From JAVBOW01 sp031550125 (lineage in GTDB: Bacteria; Bacteroidota; Bacteroidia; Bacteroidales; Rikenellaceae), in the NCBI GenBank assembly GCA_031550125.1, contig JAVBOW010000013.1, positions 1 through 64,000 of the forward strand: a DNA stretch of 64,000 nt, read 5' to 3'. Below the pieces are notes generated by a model. That model was not told the DNA's origin, made no database searches, and worked only from the letters and a program-made list of their open reading frames with translations. Every line of letters starts with the position of its first letter. Within the stretch, counting starts at the first letter, position 1. Both the position numbers and the translations under genes were made by a program. Shown one piece after another: positions 10,601 to 17,484 of the stretch.

Positions 10601-10890
10601 CGGGTACGTCCGCCGACGGCGACCTCCTGCGTCAGAAGGCCGACGCACGAAATTACCAGCGTGGCGTTGGGTGCGGCCTGGATGGAGTATTCTCCTTTCA
10701 GGTCGGTTACGACGCCTGTGTTGGTGTTTTTGACCATCACGGTCGCACCGAACACCGGCTCGTTGTTACTGTCGGTTATAACGCCCGTAACGGAGCCGGC
10801 CTGGGCCAACAGCGATAGGGGTGCAAAAACCGTTAGGAATAACATTAAAATGCAAGAATTCCACAATCTTTGCGTAGGGTGTTTTTTCAT
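7699..10890 (-). CDS. SusC/RagA family TonB-linked outer-membrane transporter
   Basis: This is a 1063-residue TonB-dependent glycan importer. The start MKKHPTQRLW gives a long signal peptide ending in PLSLLAQ; an upstream ATG at 10977 adds 29 residues unlike a signal and is rejected. Domains in order: CarboxypepD_reg-like (SVTGVITDSNNEPVFGATVM, about 33-105), plug with the SusC signature VVVGYGTQ and VVIDGIPRG (about 115-245), then the 22-strand barrel ending in FTMGVSLTF with the terminal aromatic typical of outer-membrane barrels. It is paired with the SusD downstream. Import of alpha-mannan oligosaccharides is inferred from the GH76 and GH92 partners. Confidence 0.96.
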   Translation of the reverse strand: MKKHPTQRLWNSCILMLFLTVFAPLSLLAQAGSVTGVITDSNNEPVFGATVMVKNTNTGVVTDLKGEYSIQAAPNATLVISCVGLLTQEVAVGGRTRIDVSMKVNNTTLQDVVVVGYGTQSKALVTGSVSGVDGDEMVMTVNENPLNMLTGKIAGVNVWQQSAEPGTYRATYNIRGFQDGGGNNNSPLVVIDGIPRGLDDFMRLNPTDIEDVSVLKDATAAIYGLRSANGVILVTTKKGKQGQASVTYNGSFTFQKPSGFPTLVGALDAMKLWNERAMNTTSLTPTPVYTEEFMDKFRDGTMTETDWTSLVFSNFSPETKHDLTISGGNDKTQYYVGMGYFYQEGFFKSGDLNYNKFNVRSTITTEIAKGLKYNLKISGSADERNNPYSSSIDIIRNYWKQGMLSPAYADPGRTMLSYEGLDLQLNSIAMMSSDISGYRKYQQRRFESSTGLEFDLGTITPVLKGLTAKGMASFDYQMDNNTINRKEYTQYSYDPDNDAYTSIVFAGSSPNQLRRELYTSQQKLGQLLLSYDRTFENIHKVSGLVGWECQRQSGDNFYAMRNLAYASDYLIAGEVTDQVGAMSGGSGDLYDYAYESIFGRFNYSYDNRYLLEAQFRYDGSSKFAPGHQWGFFPSVSAGWRISEEPLFKSVSALSFVNQLKLRASYGVLADDRSFDYQWMAGYLYGSRGDNWEKGNYNKYAPGYMIGGKYVGAANPTSLPNTDLTWFTSHTFDVGVDFEGWNGLFGFTFDYYKREREGLLARRGGDLPTIVGATPPLENLNSDSDFGLELTLTHRNKIGDFNYGVKAITSVNRRKYITAVEKGPYGNSYDKWRHDNLNNRYQGVQFGYESAGRYKDWNDIWTYPIYKELNTLPGDYKYMDWNGDGQIDGLDEHPYAYDQIPWFNYSLSFDCSWKNLDFYMLWQGTAMGSMQYNEPLYAIWGSNGGGTLEQYMDRWHPKDPYADIYDPETKWISGYYGYTGHSPKGNSEFNRVSTAYLRLKSIEVGYTLPKVNAIPTMKLRVFANAYNLLTITGVKFVDPEHPDSDDGRLYPLNKTFTMGVSLTF

Positions 10891-11020
10891 ACGTAAACTG
10901 TTTTTTTGTTGCCTGTTTATCAATACATTTTCATCTTGTCCGTTCCGATGAAACGAAAGAAAGGACATTGCATCCATCCTCTAACGGACGCAATACACCG
11001 GACGATCCGATCCGGGAAAA

Positions 11021-11068
11021 CCGCAAGGCCGCCGGAAAAGCGCGGCCCATCGGTGATCGCGGTTGCGG
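11021..11068 (-). terminator. weak nested hairpin between GH76 and susC
   Basis: The 187-nt gap between the GH76 stop and the susC start holds a nested stem. CCGCAA/TTGCGG (11021-11026 with 11063-11068) surrounds GGCCGC/GCGGCC (11027-11032 with 11042-11047). On the minus strand it is followed by TTTTCCC. It may partly end transcription or shield a processed susC 5' end. The rest of the gap shows no TAnnTTTG box that I could find. Confidence 0.35.
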
Positions 11069-11077
11069 CAAGCCGTC

Positions 11078-12505
11078 TTACTTTTCCAGTTCGTGACGCG
11101 CAAGCACGGCGTATTCGGCCGCAAAGGCAAAGGTGAACATTCCCTCAACCTTATTGTTGCCGGCCTCTATACTCCACCCTACCAACAGGTTGGTGGGTAG
11201 AAAACCGTTATGCACGAAATGTTCGTAGGCGTAATCGAGATTCTTCTGGAAACTGTCGATATAGTCGGCGGAGGTTTCGTAGTTAGGGTAAACGTCCACG
11301 TATCCGCGCATCATAACCCCGTTGAACCAGTTGTTGAAGCCGCTGATACCATAGGTATACAGGCCGTCGACCGTAGTTCCCAGTTTGGCGAAGTAACCGA
11401 AACTTGCGGTAGCCAGTTTCCTGGCGTCTTCCAGGTAAACGTTATCGCCGGTGGCGCGGTAAAGATCGGCCGCACCGGAGAGCATGGTACCGCTGTTGTA
11501 CGAAATGGCAGGCCCTACCCTGGCGGACAGGTTGGAGTGTTTGCGGTACCTCGTCCCGTCGACGGTTTCGTAAGCCACCTGGCCGCCGGTATCGTCGTTG
11601 CCCATCATATCGTCGTATACGCCGTCCTGGCGCAACAGGTATTTTTTCTGCCAGGCGTACGTCGCCTTGGCGTATTTGAGGTAGTAGTCGCTCTTCTTGA
11701 CGGTTGCCGTAGTGCGGGTTCTCCTGTCGGAGGCTATATAGCGGTAGGTTATCTGGTCGTTCTTGTCCTTATACAATTCGTACAGCCACACCAGGGGACT
11801 TACCATCGGGCCGTTGCTGCACGAGTGTTTGGTCACGTAGCCAGGCCCCCAGGTTATGCCGCCGTACTCGTTGCCCTGGGCGTCGAGATAGCAATCCCAG
11901 CCGTCCATAACGTATTCGGTGAGGTATTCGGCCGCCTGCAGGTACTCTTCCGTTCCCGTCAGCTTGTATGCTTCGAGGAATTCGCGTACCAGCCACATCT
12001 GGTCGTCGTAGACGTTCTCGCGGCCTTCCACATTGGCGGCGCCTTTGCCTGCGCCCCTGTTCACACCGTACACCGTCCACGATTTGGTCTGCGTATATGA
12101 GGTGAGCTGGAATGTACCTTTATAGAAGTCTGCGGCATCGTAAAGTTTGGCCAGGAGCTGGGTGTAACGCTCGTAATTGTCGTCGTAAAGGTCGGCCTTT
12201 CCGTGATCCTTGTGCGCCTTAAGGGCGTGGAGTATGGCGTTGACGGCCTCGATGGAGCTGGTATACATCCATATACTTCCCAACTCGGCGGAACGCACCT
12301 CCGTAAACGGATTATAGTACCTCGACATGGCCATATTCTGGCCGGTGAAGTACGAGGCGACAGCTTTGTCCACCATATCCATAGCGCGAACCAGGTTCCT
12401 CTCGGAAAGTTCCTTGGGTTCGCCGCCTCCGGAGGGGCCGCCGCCGGTTTCGGAACCGCACGCCAGCAACAGAGAACAAAGAAGGGCCGTTACTATTTTT
12501 TTCAT
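11078..12505 (-). CDS. GH76 endo-alpha-1,6-mannanase, lipoprotein
   Basis: This 475-residue lipoprotein (SLLLAC, Cys16) belongs to glycoside hydrolase family 76, retaining enzymes that cleave the alpha-1,6-mannan backbone of fungal mannan. The paired catalytic aspartates are visible in NVYDDQMWLVREFLEAY (D167-D168). The following GGITWGPGYVTKHSCSNGP (about 215-233) matches the conserved GGI.W...K...SN block of the family. The rest is (alpha/alpha)6 helical repeats. A Gly-Ser-Pro linker (GGGPSGGGEP) follows the lipidated Cys, consistent with tethering to the cell surface. It is second in the PUL, after the binding lipoprotein, and would generate the oligosaccharides taken up by SusCD. Confidence 0.9.
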   Translation of the reverse strand: MKKIVTALLCSLLLACGSETGGGPSGGGEPKELSERNLVRAMDMVDKAVASYFTGQNMAMSRYYNPFTEVRSAELGSIWMYTSSIEAVNAILHALKAHKDHGKADLYDDNYERYTQLLAKLYDAADFYKGTFQLTSYTQTKSWTVYGVNRGAGKGAANVEGRENVYDDQMWLVREFLEAYKLTGTEEYLQAAEYLTEYVMDGWDCYLDAQGNEYGGITWGPGYVTKHSCSNGPMVSPLVWLYELYKDKNDQITYRYIASDRRTRTTATVKKSDYYLKYAKATYAWQKKYLLRQDGVYDDMMGNDDTGGQVAYETVDGTRYRKHSNLSARVGPAISYNSGTMLSGAADLYRATGDNVYLEDARKLATASFGYFAKLGTTVDGLYTYGISGFNNWFNGVMMRGYVDVYPNYETSADYIDSFQKNLDYAYEHFVHNGFLPTNLLVGWSIEAGNNKVEGMFTFAFAAEYAVLARHELEK

Positions 12506-12544
12506 CGCTTTTGATTTAAGTCAAATCCCGCCCGCGGTATCCCC

Positions 12545-12576
12545 GCACGCGGACCGCCGTGAAACGGCCCGCGTGC
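12545..12576 (-). promoter_or_regulatory. GC-rich hairpin between binding lipoprotein and GH76
   Basis: GCACGCGG (12545-12552) pairs with CCGCGTGC (12569-12576), with an inner CCG/CGG and a GAAA-like loop. It sits in the 99-nt gap between the first two PUL genes. No T-run follows on the minus strand, so it looks more like an mRNA-stabilising or processing stem than a terminator. Confidence 0.35.
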
Positions 12577-12604
12577 TGAGGATAGCGTCAGGTCAGGAAA
12601 ATTC

Positions 12605-14431
12605 TTAGGTGGGTAATTGGCCGAATTCGGCGTTGAACAGAACGAGTTTGTTCTCGTCGCCGTTAGCTTCACCCTTGAATACGCCTATCGTGACTACGAT
12701 GTTTTGGCCTACATAGTCGTTAAGGTTGTATTGGAATGCGGCGTAAGCTTCGGGAGTTGTCGCGCCTCCGTTGCCGTGCTTGAATTTCCAGCAACCGTCG
12801 GCCGCGGCAACAGCCTCGGTGGCATTGTTGGCGAATGGAGCAAGGTCGACGATCGTTCCGTCTTCCTTAACTACGGATATCTTGAAGAATGTGTAGTTAC
12901 CACCGAAGTTACGGGTTTTGAAGGTAAACAGGTTGGTGGCCGAAGTGATGGCGAATTTACCGTAGTAGTAAGCCTGAGGAACGGTAGTGCTTACGACAGC
13001 GTCGCCACCTTTACACTTGATAAGGAAACCTTCCGACGGGAAGCACTCGGGGTCTTTCGTCAGAGGCATGAACGACCATTCGGTTCCGAAGTGGTTGACA
13101 GTCCTCCATGAACGGTAAGCACTGTAGTAGTTGTCGCGGTTGCCGCTTTCGGGGCTTAGGCCGGTGAAGGTGGTTTTGGGGTTGACCATGTTCGAACGAA
13201 CCATCTCTTTAGTCAGCTTCCAGTTAGCCCTGACTTCTTCGCCGGGGATCCAGTCGGTGTTGGCCACGGCCTCGTGGGCGAAGGCGATGCGGTGAATTAC
13301 AAGCTGTTTCCAGTAGTCGCCGGTTTGGGTACGGTAGATACCTACGGCTATCACAACTTCTTTACCTATGTAAGCGCTAAGGTCGAAGTTATAGGTGGCG
13401 TAGTTGCCCGAGCCGTGGGTTTTGGTATCACCTACTTTAACCGAAGTGGGTTCGGCTGCGGAGAGATCGACCACCTGAACGCCGAAGCTGGCGGGAGCAG
13501 CTTCGTCGGCATTGTGCGTACGCACCCTGAGGGTCAGTATCTTGTTATCGGCGGTTATTTTCTTGCTGCCATATACATAGGAGTCGAAGTTGTTGAGGTC
13601 GGCGGGATTTGCGCGGTCGGCCTCATCGTTGCGGATACGCAGGGTGGTGCCTTCGTTCTGCTCTTCGAGGTTGCCCCAGAAATCGGTGGTACACAAGTAG
13701 TCGGTAGACCAATCCCAGTGGGGATAATCGACGCCGTTACGTCCGCCGCGATAATCGCTGTAGTACCACTTGCGGGCGTTCTGTATTTGGGGCAGGGTAA
13801 GGCCCGGAAGAACCATGCGCGCGCCCATCTCTACGTTAACCGTAGCTGTGCCGCCAACGAAATCAGCCTTTACGACGGCCTTCGTGGACTGGGTGTAGCC
13901 AGTTTTGGTGAAGGTTACGGTGTAAGACGTTTCGGGCAGGTTCTCGATGGAGTACGTACCGTCCTCGGCGGAGGTGGTGGTTTGGGAGGCGCTGATGCTC
14001 ACCGTTACGCCTGCCAGAGGCGCGCCGCCGTTATCGGCGTCGGTAACCGTACCCTGTATCTTCGACGAAGCGTTGATAAGGGTTGCGTTTGCCGTAGCCT
14101 CTTTCGCGGCGTTCTCGAATTTGCTGGCGGCAACGGTCACGGTCGTGGACTGGTATCCGGTTTTGGTGAACGTTACGGTGTGCCTTTCGATGCTCACGCC
14201 TATCACGGAATAACGTCCGTCGGCGCCTGTCGTTACGCTTGCTTCCATGCCGGAAACGGCAACGTTGACGCCTGCAAGGGGAGCGCTGTTCTCGTCGGTT
14301 ACCAGACCGCTGATCTTACCGGTACTCGGGCTGCTGGGGCCGTCGTCCTTGCACGAGGTTGCAACAGACACCATGCTTCCGAGGATGGCGGCGAACGCGA
14401 AGGTTCGCAGAATCTTCTTGAATTGTTTCAT
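12605..14431 (-). CDS. surface glycan-binding-type lipoprotein with duplicated beta domain
   Basis: This is a 608-residue lipoprotein (Cys27, followed by the acidic KDD motif typical of surface export in this phylum). Domains in order: two carboxypeptidase-regulatory-like beta-sandwiches (KISGLVTDENSAPLAGV, about 38-115; KIQGTVTDADNGGAPLAGVT, about 123-200), which share an embedded HTVTFTKTGYQS/YTVTFTKTGYTQ motif. Two related domains of about 180 residues follow (about 210-400 and 410-608). These align by eye through TYNFDLSAYIGKEVVIAVGI and QYNLNDYVGQNIVVTIGVFK. I recognise no catalytic motif. As the first PUL gene, next to GH76 and SusCD, it fits a surface glycan-binding protein that feeds mannan to the enzymes. 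The family assignment is by architecture only. Confidence 0.72.
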   Translation of the reverse strand: MKQFKKILRTFAFAAILGSMVSVATSCKDDGPSSPSTGKISGLVTDENSAPLAGVNVAVSGMEASVTTGADGRYSVIGVSIERHTVTFTKTGYQSTTVTVAASKFENAAKEATANATLINASSKIQGTVTDADNGGAPLAGVTVSISASQTTTSAEDGTYSIENLPETSYTVTFTKTGYTQSTKAVVKADFVGGTATVNVEMGARMVLPGLTLPQIQNARKWYYSDYRGGRNGVDYPHWDWSTDYLCTTDFWGNLEEQNEGTTLRIRNDEADRANPADLNNFDSYVYGSKKITADNKILTLRVRTHNADEAAPASFGVQVVDLSAAEPTSVKVGDTKTHGSGNYATYNFDLSAYIGKEVVIAVGIYRTQTGDYWKQLVIHRIAFAHEAVANTDWIPGEEVRANWKLTKEMVRSNMVNPKTTFTGLSPESGNRDNYYSAYRSWRTVNHFGTEWSFMPLTKDPECFPSEGFLIKCKGGDAVVSTTVPQAYYYGKFAITSATNLFTFKTRNFGGNYTFFKISVVKEDGTIVDLAPFANNATEAVAAADGCWKFKHGNGGATTPEAYAAFQYNLNDYVGQNIVVTIGVFKGEANGDENKLVLFNAEFGQLPT

Positions 14432-14528
14432 GTTTTTAAAAAATTAGTGGTTTAAAGGTTTGGTTAATGAAAATTTTTAATTTTGACAGACGGAAGGGCA
14501 AAACGCGCATCCGCCCGTTATTTTCGAC

Positions 14529-14536
14529 CAAACTTA
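14529..14536 (-). promoter_or_regulatory. -7 promoter box of the mannan PUL
   Basis: TAAGTTTG on the minus strand matches the Bacteroidales -7 consensus TAnnTTTG. It lies about 98 nt before the ATG at 14431, in the AT-rich 14450-14860 region. No convincing -33 TTTG is seen at 19-21 nt. Confidence 0.5.
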
Positions 14537-14537
14537 G

Positions 14538-14571
14538 CCCTGAGGGGATTATTAATTTGATTAATTCAGGG
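14538..14571. promoter_or_regulatory. palindromic operator candidate upstream of the PUL
   Basis: CCCTGA (14538-14543) and TCAGGG (14566-14571) flank ATTAAT-TTG-ATTAAT (14551-14565). The inverted repeat overlaps the expected -33 region of the -7 box at 14529-14536. That is the right place for a regulator of the mannan locus, but no HTCS or ECF regulator is encoded next to it in this window. Confidence 0.4.
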
Positions 14572-14863
14572 TTAATATCGAAAAAAAAGCATTAATCCTT
14601 TAAAATTATTCCGAAACAATACCAGACAAGCGCTTTTTTAACCGCATTTATTTTAAAATATTTTAATAACTATATTTATCCGAATACATGGATAAAGTCA
14701 TATTTGCACATATTATACATCTGATAATAACACACTTAAACATAGAAAACATTCAAAAACACATGTCGCGCAGCGCGTAATAGCGGATATATATTATTAA
14801 AATATTTAAATAACGCAGATTCGGAAATAATCGTCTCCGGAAGAGAGTCTGAGAATAAATTAA
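14572..14863. other. AT-rich intergenic stretch without a gene
   Basis: About 290 bp of strongly AT-rich DNA, in clear contrast to the GC-rich genes around it. It has several A/T tracts and no open reading frame of credible codon use. It separates the PUL promoter from the thiL operon terminator. I see no tRNA or repeat array in it. Confidence 0.6.
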
Positions 14864-14923
14864 CCGGCCGTATAATGGAAAAACGGGGATTAAATCATCC
14901 CCGTTTTTCCATTATACGGCCGG
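14864..14923 (-). terminator. perfect 27-bp inverted-repeat terminator of the thiL-thiD operon
   Basis: Arms 14864-14890 and 14897-14923 are perfectly complementary over 27 bp with a 6-nt loop, 28 nt downstream of the FtsB-like stop codon. On the minus strand the stem is followed by TTAATTTATT. It is unusually long and error-free for an intrinsic terminator and is symmetric enough to work in both directions. Confidence 0.8.
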
Positions 14924-14951
14924 CTGCCGACCAATTTTTCAAACCGGCAAC

Positions 14952-15230
14952 TTACTCTTCGACTATAAAAAGCGTTTCGCCCGGGCGTTTCATAAGGAAT
15001 TTTTCGCGGGCATACTTTTCCAGGAAGATGTCGTCGCGGAGGTTTTGCATCAGGGCGCTGTCCTCCGATATCCGTTGCTGGTAATACTCCTTTTGCTTCT
15101 CGAGGTCGCCTATGCGTCTTTTGAGCTTTATGCGGTCGAGTATATTGTCGTTGTCGAAAAAGACTACGAAGAGGACGAATCCGCCTATCAGGATCATCCA
15201 TATGCGGTGGCTGCGGAACAACTGCTTCAT
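14952..15230 (-). CDS. FtsB/DivIC-like septum formation initiator
   Basis: This is a 92-residue bitopic membrane protein. There is a short basic N-terminus (MKQLFRSHRIW), one transmembrane helix (ILIGGFVLFVVFFDN, about 13-28), then a periplasmic coiled coil (IKLKRRIGDLEKQKEYYQQ) and the family-type end (EKYAREKFLMKRPGETLFIV). This is the FtsB/DivIC layout, where the protein helps assemble the division machinery with FtsL/FtsQ-like partners. The chosen ATG overlaps the thiD stop by 4 nt (ATGA); a longer in-frame reading to 15395 is only antisense-like low-complexity Arg/Gly and is rejected. Translational coupling to thiD is likely. Confidence 0.88.
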   Translation of the reverse strand: MKQLFRSHRIWMILIGGFVLFVVFFDNDNILDRIKLKRRIGDLEKQKEYYQQRISEDSALMQNLRDDIFLEKYAREKFLMKRPGETLFIVEE

Positions 15231-16057
15231 TGCCAGAAACGGTAAAAGTGGTGTAAAGGCCCGTGGCCGTGGCCCAGGCGGTAATCGGCCCCGCACAACA
15301 GGGCCTTGTGCAGATACTCCTCGGCCAGCGCCACAGCCTCGGCCACGGGATGACCCTGCGCGAGGAAGGCGGCGGCGGCGGAAGAGAGAGTACATCCGGT
15401 ACCGTGGGTATTGGGAGTGTCGATATAGTCGTACTCAAACTTCCTGACGGCGGCGTTTCCCGTTTGCAGGCCCGTATAAAGGTGGTCCGTAAGCGTTTCT
15501 CCCCCGCGAAGATGGCCGGCCTTCAGCAGCAGGTTCTGCACGCCCAGAGCGGCGAAACGGGCGGCGGCGGCAGGAAAATCGGCTTCGGAAGTAATTTTCA
15601 AGCCGGTTATATACTCGGCCTCGGGGACGTTCGGCGTAACCAGAGCGGCCATAGGCGCCAACAGGCGCACGACGGCGTCGGCGGCATCGCCGGGAACAAG
15701 CTTATCGCCCGATGTGGCCACCATGACCGGGTCGAGGACGATATTGCGGGCGCAAAGGCGCTTGAGCTCGGCGGCCACGGCCTGCACTATCTCCACAGTG
15801 GGCAGCATGCCTATCTTTACCGCTCCCACGCCCATATCCTCCATTACGGCGGCTATCTGCCCTGCGACTATATCTACCGGGGCCACATGCACGGCCCTTA
15901 CGCCCAGAGTGTTTTGCACCGTAAGCGACGTTATGGCCGTGGCGGCGAAGCTGCCGCAGGCCGATATGGCCTTCAGATCGGCCTGTATGCCCGCGCAGCC
16001 CCCGCTGTCGGAGCCTGCCACGGCGAGCGTGATGCTGTATGTTTTGGTCTGTACCAT
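15227..16057 (-). CDS. thiD: hydroxymethylpyrimidine/phosphomethylpyrimidine kinase
   Basis: This 276-residue ribokinase-fold enzyme phosphorylates HMP and then HMP-P to HMP-PP in thiamine synthesis. The N-terminal AVAGSDSGGCAGIQADLKA (about 12-30), the internal GAVKIGMLP and VLDPVMVATSGDKL (about 106-119), and the C-terminal anion-hole/ATP motif NTHGTGCTLSSAAAAFLAQG (about 232-251) are all diagnostic. The HGTGC Cys is present. It lies 6 nt after thiL, so both thiamine phosphorylation steps are co-transcribed. No TPP riboswitch is visible upstream of the operon. Confidence 0.95.
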   Translation of the reverse strand: MVQTKTYSITLAVAGSDSGGCAGIQADLKAISACGSFAATAITSLTVQNTLGVRAVHVAPVDIVAGQIAAVMEDMGVGAVKIGMLPTVEIVQAVAAELKRLCARNIVLDPVMVATSGDKLVPGDAADAVVRLLAPMAALVTPNVPEAEYITGLKITSEADFPAAAARFAALGVQNLLLKAGHLRGGETLTDHLYTGLQTGNAAVRKFEYDYIDTPNTHGTGCTLSSAAAAFLAQGHPVAEAVALAEEYLHKALLCGADYRLGHGHGPLHHFYRFWQ

Positions 16058-16063
16058 AATATG

Positions 16064-16999
16064 TCAGAAATGCGTGTAGCCGCGCCAACTCCCTTCCACC
16101 GGAAGGCCATGGCGCAACCATGTTATCCGCGGCTCACCTTCGGCGATCCTACCTATTATATATAGGCCGCCGTGCAGGCGGCGATACTCCCCGGCGAAAA
16201 GCTCCGGATCGGAGGCGGCAAAGGTGAAAAGCAACTTGTAATCCTCGCCTCCCTCCAGGGCGTGGTGCAGCGAGTGGTCCGTAGGTATGTCGTCCAACTC
16301 CACGCAAGCCCCCACGCCTGACTCTTCGAGTATATGGGCCAGATCGGACGCCAATCCGTCCGAAATATCTATCATGGCATGCACCTCGGACCTCGCGCCG
16401 AGCCATATCCCCTCCGGCACCTGCGGTTGCGGATCGTGGTGAATGGCGGAGAGCGGCGAGGCGTAATCGCCGGCAAGCACTCTCTCAAGGCCGGCGGACG
16501 AATCGCCCAAGCGCCCGGCCACGGCTATATAATCGCCCGGGCGGGCCGCCGAGCGGCGTTTTATATTGCCGAGAGGAGCCGTCCCGAAGGCCGTTATATT
16601 GATCACTACGCCCGTCGCGGACAAGGTGGTGTCGCCGCCTATGAGCGCAACGCCGAAACGCTGCGCCACATCGTGCATGCCGCGCATAAAATCGCAGGCC
16701 CATTGGCCCGTGCAATCCTCAGGCAAACCTATCGAAAGCAGCGCCGCCACAGGGTTTGCGCCCATAGCCGCGACATCGCTAAGATTGACGCTCAACGCCT
16801 TGCGGCCTATCTGGCTGGCAGTGGCCGCCCGACGGAGGAAATGTGTACCTTCCACCAGCATATCTGTGGTCACGACCATCGCCCGGCCGTCGCCCAAGGG
16901 CATCACGGCGCAGTCGTCGCCTATACCCTCCATGCCGCCCGTTAGCGGTATGGAAGAGAACATTTCCTTTACGGCTGCTATGAATCCGAACTCCGACAT
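16064..16999 (-). CDS. thiL: thiamine-monophosphate kinase
   Basis: This 311-residue AIR-synthetase-like ATPase converts thiamine monophosphate to thiamine pyrophosphate. Motifs: GIDDCAV-type GDDCAVMPLG (about 26-35), TTDMLVEGTHF (about 42-52), NLSDVAAMGANPVAALLS and IGGDTT (metal and nucleotide binding). ISDGLASDL lies near residue 213. The start at MSEFGF is set by family alignment; longer in-frame readings would run through the promoter box. A TAnnTTTG box ends only 7 nt before this ATG, implying a leaderless or nearly leaderless mRNA. It is the first gene of the thiL-thiD-ftsB-like operon and is divergent from aroQ. Confidence 0.95.
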   Translation of the reverse strand: MSEFGFIAAVKEMFSSIPLTGGMEGIGDDCAVMPLGDGRAMVVTTDMLVEGTHFLRRAATASQIGRKALSVNLSDVAAMGANPVAALLSIGLPEDCTGQWACDFMRGMHDVAQRFGVALIGGDTTLSATGVVINITAFGTAPLGNIKRRSAARPGDYIAVAGRLGDSSAGLERVLAGDYASPLSAIHHDPQPQVPEGIWLGARSEVHAMIDISDGLASDLAHILEESGVGACVELDDIPTDHSLHHALEGGEDYKLLFTFAASDPELFAGEYRRLHGGLYIIGRIAEGEPRITWLRHGLPVEGSWRGYTHF

Positions 17000-17006
17000 T
17001 TTATCG

Positions 17007-17014
17007 CAAAAATA
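17007..17014 (-). promoter_or_regulatory. -7 promoter box of thiL
   Basis: TATTTTTG on the minus strand fits TAnnTTTG. Its last base is 8 nt from the thiL ATG, so transcription probably starts at or within a few bases of the start codon. Confidence 0.55.
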
Positions 17015-17037
17015 GTGGAAAATCCGATTACCCGTTG

Positions 17038-17045
17038 TACTTTTG
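17038..17045 (+). promoter_or_regulatory. -7 promoter box of aroQ-pyk
   Basis: TACTTTTG matches TAnnTTTG, 18 nt before the aroQ ATG, in the compact divergent promoter region shared with thiL. Confidence 0.6.
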
Positions 17046-17063
17046 TGCCGTAATTGCGGAAAT

Positions 17064-17480
17064 ATGAAATTCCTTATCGTCAACGGCCCCAACCTCAACC
17101 TGCTGGGCAAGCGCGAACCGTCGGTTTACGGCGACAGTACGTTCGAAGAGTACCTTGCGGCGCTCCGCGGCATGTTCCCGCAACACGCCATCGAATATTA
17201 CCAATCCAACGTGGAGGGGGAGCTGATAAACAGGCTCCACGAAGCGGACGGGCAGTACGACGGCGTGATCCTCAACGCAGGCGGTTACACGCACACTTCG
17301 GTGGCCCTGGCCGACGCCGTTGGCGCCGTGGCCGTGCCGGTAGTGGAGGTACACATATCGTGCATCCTGGCCCGCGAGGAATATCGACGCATATCGCTCA
17401 TAGCGCCTCGTTGCCGCGGCTCGATAATGGGTTTCGGCATGGATTCGTACCGCCTGGGTATATTAAGCTTTATCAAATAG
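17064..17480 (+). CDS. aroQ: type II 3-dehydroquinate dehydratase
   Basis: This 138-residue dodecamer-type enzyme dehydrates 3-dehydroquinate to 3-dehydroshikimate in the shikimate pathway. The start MKFLIVNGPNLNLLGKREP is the family N-terminus and contains the flexible-loop Arg. A Tyr follows in SVYG, then ILNAGGYTHTSVALADA (about 71-87), and VEVHIS with the catalytic His. The usual VEVHISN is here VEVHISC, a small deviation after the His. A seven-residue upstream in-frame extension runs through the promoter and is rejected. It is followed 4 nt later by pyk, so PEP-consuming glycolysis and aromatic synthesis genes share a transcript. Confidence 0.95.
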   Translation: MKFLIVNGPNLNLLGKREPSVYGDSTFEEYLAALRGMFPQHAIEYYQSNVEGELINRLHEADGQYDGVILNAGGYTHTSVALADAVGAVAVPVVEVHISCILAREEYRRISLIAPRCRGSIMGFGMDSYRLGILSFIK

Positions 17481-17484
17481 ATAT

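Noticed and set aside
17000..17063. possible TPP riboswitch before thiL
   Set aside because: The thiL-aroQ gap is 64 bp and filled by two divergent promoter boxes; there is no room for a TPP aptamer and no CUGAGA motif.
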